Shown here in pieces: positions 39,103-41,105 of a stretch of 41,105 nucleotides of DNA. Positions within the stretch are counted from its first letter, which is position 1; the number at the start of each line of letters is the position of its first letter. A program made the translations under genes and the position numbers. The notes beneath the pieces are model-generated. The model was not told the origin of the DNA and did not search any database. It saw only the letters and a list, made by a program, of their open reading frames with translations. The DNA comes from a virus: IMG/VR virus record IMGVR_UViG_3300025687_000105, positions 1 to 41,105 of that record. One strand, given 5' to 3'.

Positions 39103-39456
39103 TTAAAGGTCGGCTATTGTCAGTTCTTCTCGCCTCACCGTCCACACCTTCCGCTTGCCTCTCGCCCCCCGCTTCGCCCACGACACCACCTCAAACCTAC
39201 CACCAGCTTTAAGCCAGTCCTGCAACGCCTCTCGCTCCAGCGCCTTTGTCCTGCGTGCCGCGTGACTCGACCCAGCGCACGCCTGAATACCGACCACGCC
39301 AACACCCTCACGCACCGCGATAATGTCGATGCAACCGAACAGGTCGATGCGCCTGCGGGAGTATTGGCACCACCGCTCGACCACCTGCACCTTGAATCCA
39401 AGGTCGCGGAAGTATGCGAGTGTTCGTTGTGTGGGTGAATTACTTGCCACGTTCAC
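39103..39456 (-). CDS. PD-(D/E)XK-like phage nuclease
   Basis: 117 aa, GTG start overlapping the preceding stop (GTGA). The core IDLFGCIDIIAVREG (about residues 37-51), then VVGIQACAGSSHAARRTKAL (about 54-73), fits a PD-(D/E)XK variant seen in phage and Holliday-junction-resolvase-like nucleases: Asp44 then I-Q-A instead of E-x-K. A basic tail follows (KRGARGKRKVW). Expected role: cleavage of branched or damaged DNA in replication or packaging. Catalytic status uncertain because Lys is not obvious. Confidence 0.55.
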   Translation of the reverse strand: MNVASNSPTQRTLAYFRDLGFKVQVVERWCQYSRRRIDLFGCIDIIAVREGVGVVGIQACAGSSHAARRTKALEREALQDWLKAGGRFEVVSWAKRGARGKRKVWTVRREELTIADL

Positions 39457-39854
39457 GCCCCCCTCGCATCGCGCGCGGCGGCTTCGGCAAGGGCGCGGGT
39501 GGAGTACAGCGCCGTCGTGTACGGGTCGCTTTCATCCGCCATTACATTACCGCCATCAGTTATGTCAATCGGGTGTCCGTATTGAACGCGGACACGGAGT
39601 AAATCAGCGCCTGCTACGCGACCGTCAATTGTGCCTGTGCGGAACGCACAATAGACGTACATCCCCGGAACGATCGGCACGCCGTCAGCCGTCTTTGGCA
39701 GCTTTTCGACGATGGCACGCAGGCGGGTGAGTTGGTCAAGCCTTGCTGTGACGACTTCCCACGCATCACCTACGCCGGTGTCGGGTTCAGTAAAGCCCGC
39801 GACGTTTTCAATCGTGCGGATAGCTCCATCAAGTTGCTCGTCGTTGTTACTCAT
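39453..39854 (-). CDS. hypothetical protein
   Basis: 133 aa from ATG 39854 (MSNNDEQLDGAIRTIENVAG); the longer frame upstream overlaps two genes. Helical N-terminus with DQLTRLRAIVEKLPKTADGV (about residues 32-51), then beta-type PIVPGMYVYCAFRTGTIDGR and DADSDPYTTALYSTRALAEAA-like sequence ending in an Ala-rich helix. LPKTADGVPIVPGM is reminiscent of small phage proteins that carry the text LPKTADGVPV near their middle. Function unknown. Confidence 0.5.
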   Translation of the reverse strand: MSNNDEQLDGAIRTIENVAGFTEPDTGVGDAWEVVTARLDQLTRLRAIVEKLPKTADGVPIVPGMYVYCAFRTGTIDGRVAGADLLRVRVQYGHPIDITDGGNVMADESDPYTTALYSTRALAEAAARDARGA

Positions 39855-40083
39855 CTGCGGCCTGCCTTTCCTGTTGCCCGCACTCGTCGGGTGCGTTCCA
39901 AGTAAACGAACCATCGCGGGGGTCGTAGTGCGCGTGGCCGTGGTCGATGGCCTCGCGCTGTATGTCTCGGCGTTCGGTGAGTCTCGCGGAGGTATCGACG
40001 CTTCCAACCACTCTGAAGGCCGCGTTCGCGACAAAGCAAACAAAGGCACACACACACACGGCAAAAAGGAGGGGTTTTAGCAT
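39847..40083 (-). CDS. small exported or membrane-anchored protein
   Basis: 78 aa from ATG 40083 (TGATG overlap). The N-terminal helix MLKPLLFAVCVCAFVCFVAN (residues 1-20) looks like a signal anchor, followed by a soluble charged domain (RDIQREAIDHGHAHYDPRDG) and an acidic end. HAHYDPRDGSFTWNAPDE resembles phage early proteins of the signal-anchor type. Function unknown. Ends with an 8-nt overlap with the next gene (ATGAGTAA). Confidence 0.5.
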   Translation of the reverse strand: MLKPLLFAVCVCAFVCFVANAAFRVVGSVDTSARLTERRDIQREAIDHGHAHYDPRDGSFTWNAPDECGQQERQAADE

Positions 40084-40538
40084 CACCGCACCTCACTTTC
40101 TGTTTCACCCTGCGCGTCGGCGGGCGGGGCCAGGGCGGCTAAGGCGATCCTTGCTAAATAATCTTCTGCCTCAATAACAGCGCACTCTAACTCCCCATAT
40201 CCTTGCGCTGGCAAGCTGCACGAAGTATCCCCGTGCTTAGCCGAAGCAATTTTCTTTAGCGCCTCCTGCAACCGCTCCACCTCCACATCCGTCGCCTGCG
40301 CGGGTGAGGGTGCAGGGGTGGTGAGGTAGGCGTTTATGTTTTTCGCGGCAAGGGCTGCGTCACAGCCATCGCAGTCGAAGTTTGTGCCGCGATTCCCGGC
40401 TTCAAGACACTGGTGATAAAACTCGCCCTTGTCCAGAAAGACGGTTGCGGCCTCAAGCAACCCCCTCGCCTCCCGCACCTGTCGCTCCGCAGCTTCCGCG
40501 CGGGCCTGCCAGTCAATTTGTGTTTGTTGGTCGGTCAT
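40083..40538 (-). CDS. hypothetical protein
   Basis: 151 aa from ATG 40538 (MTDQQTQIDWQARAEAAERQ). An N-terminal helix precedes CLEAGNRGTNFDCDGCDAAL (about residues 43-62), with a CDGC cysteine pair, an Ala/Pro-rich linker, and a helical acidic end. The longer frame upstream overlaps the preceding gene. The layout (helix, Cys pair, linker) resembles small phage hypothetical proteins. No function assigned. Confidence 0.5.
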   Translation of the reverse strand: MTDQQTQIDWQARAEAAERQVREARGLLEAATVFLDKGEFYHQCLEAGNRGTNFDCDGCDAALAAKNINAYLTTPAPSPAQATDVEVERLQEALKKIASAKHGDTSCSLPAQGYGELECAVIEAEDYLARIALAALAPPADAQGETESEVR

Positions 40539-40539
40539 T

Positions 40540-40911
40540 TCAAGAGTCCTTGTCGGGGGTGGTGGATCGAAACTCAAAAAAGTCCGCGAATCGCGGGTCA
40601 ACGCCAACCAGCTTGTGCGCGTAGTAGGTACTCATGTGGTCGTTGATTTTGAAGCCGTCGTTATCCGCTCGGTCGATGGTGTATTCCCATCGGATGCGGT
40701 GGATGATTGCTCGCGCAGAGAATCGCGTCAGACCTTTGTCCTTGGCCTCACGAGCGAGCTTGACAAACAACTGCCACACGTCGGGGTGGTCGCGGTCGTA
40801 CTGCTCAGGTGTGAATAGCCGGGCGATGGGTTTGTCCTCGCCATACGTCCTGCCGGTTCCGTCGCCAGTCGGCGCGGTGTTGAATAGCGTTGGTTGTTCG
40901 GTCGTACTCAT
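40540..40911 (-). CDS. conserved phage hypothetical protein
   Basis: 123 aa with ATG preceded by GGAGGCTGAACG. Contains DHPDVWQLFVKLAREAKDKG (about residues 41-60), ARAIIHRIRWEYTIDRADND and NDHMSTYYAHKLVGVDPRFA, then DFFEFR. I recognise these as a frequently found phage family (FxxFt...i..G....SA..iihRIRWe......d...g.kiNDh..syYAr.l....P.f..fFE.R). Function unknown. Confidence 0.7.
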   Translation of the reverse strand: MSTTEQPTLFNTAPTGDGTGRTYGEDKPIARLFTPEQYDRDHPDVWQLFVKLAREAKDKGLTRFSARAIIHRIRWEYTIDRADNDGFKINDHMSTYYAHKLVGVDPRFADFFEFRSTTPDKDS

Positions 40912-40985
40912 CGTTCAGCCTCCACGCGATTAAGGGTGTGCTTCGGGAGTAGTAAGCGCCGGGTTTTTACTTTGGGGGTGGGCAT
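40908..40985 (-). CDS. 25-aa basic small protein
   Basis: 25 codons (MPTPKVKTRRLLLPKHTLNR then VEAER), strongly basic. ATG preceded by GGAGGCAGCGTA; the TGA overlaps the ATG of the next gene (ATGA). Its 3' end encodes the GGAGG site of the next gene, so it may act mostly as a translational-coupling leader. Confidence 0.4.
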   Translation of the reverse strand: MPTPKVKTRRLLLPKHTLNRVEAER

Positions 40986-41012
40986 TACGCTGCCTCCATA
41001 AATGATTCCGAT

Positions 41013-41105
41013 TCAACACTCGACACCAGCGAACAGAGGCCCGACCGCAGCCGGGTCATCCACTGGTTCCATGAGGCAAGCGAACAGGTTGATGAAAGCC
41101 CACGC
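41013..41105 (-). CDS. C-terminal fragment, probably of the cytosine-C5 methyltransferase (enters from the window edge)
   Basis: Leftward frame open from the window edge to TGA 41015-41013: AWAFINLFACLMEPVDDPAA, then VGPLFAGVEC. The AWxFIxLFxxL helix resembles the segment that follows motif X (GNxVVPxxAxxAW) at the end of C5 methyltransferases, and codon composition favours this frame. A second frame is open to TAA 40987-40985, overlapping the next ATG, and cannot be excluded. Identification relies on the matching N-terminal fragment at 1-112 and on the order and orientation of the ends. Confidence 0.4.
   Translation of the reverse strand, partial: AWAFINLFACLMEPVDDPAAVGPLFAGVEC

Noticed and set aside
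1-41105. Integrase or attachment site
   Set aside because: No recombinase motif seen; the excisionase-like HTH proteins alone are not evidence for integration.

Overview
The window is almost certainly the nearly complete genome of a short-tailed double-stranded DNA phage (T7-like virion plan) infecting an unidentified bacterium that uses ordinary Shine-Dalgarno sites and sigma70-type promoters. One gene order (terminase, portal, scaffold, major capsid, two tail tubular proteins, three internal virion proteins, tail fibre) occupies the + strand. I see no integrase, DNA polymerase, primase, helicase, RNA polymerase or recognisable endolysin. Both window ends lie in leftward coding sequence that looks like the two halves of one cytosine-C5 methyltransferase. 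The molecule is therefore probably circular or circularly permuted, about 42 kb, with the middle of that gene missing.

1-5.6 kb (- strand) is a tightly overlapping early/replication operon read leftward from a strong promoter at 5615-5642: HTH protein, small ORF, CsrA homologue, small proteins, a GHKL-type ATPase with unusual motif order, a Sak4-like RecA-fold ATPase, an SSB-like protein, a replication-initiation-like protein, a second HTH protein and the methyltransferase. 5.6-6.2 kb is a non-coding control region with iteron-like repeats, hairpins and a candidate ~78-nt small RNA that has its own promoter and an intrinsic terminator. 6.2-12.85 kb (- strand) is an accessory block: XRE repressor-like protein, ArdC-N-like protein, DUF3560 protein, adenine-type methyltransferase and many small conserved phage proteins. 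Most of these genes carry a near-identical TTGAAGGGTAAT element just before the start codon, and two near-identical promoters drive the block.

12.96-37.08 kb (+ strand) is the packaging and virion module. The capsid gene and the gene after it form an internal mini-operon with its own promoter, structured leader and terminator. Cargo genes (membrane-anchored SGNH hydrolase, LamG-like lectin, PKD/repeat protein, sulfotransferase) are inserted between portal and scaffold. 37.08-41.1 kb (- strand) holds a holin-like/lipoprotein fusion, small membrane proteins, a GIY-YIG nuclease, a PD-(D/E)XK-like nuclease and small phage proteins; on a circular map it is the downstream end of the early operon.

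Coordinates were read by eye. Family names are from recognised motifs, not from searches.
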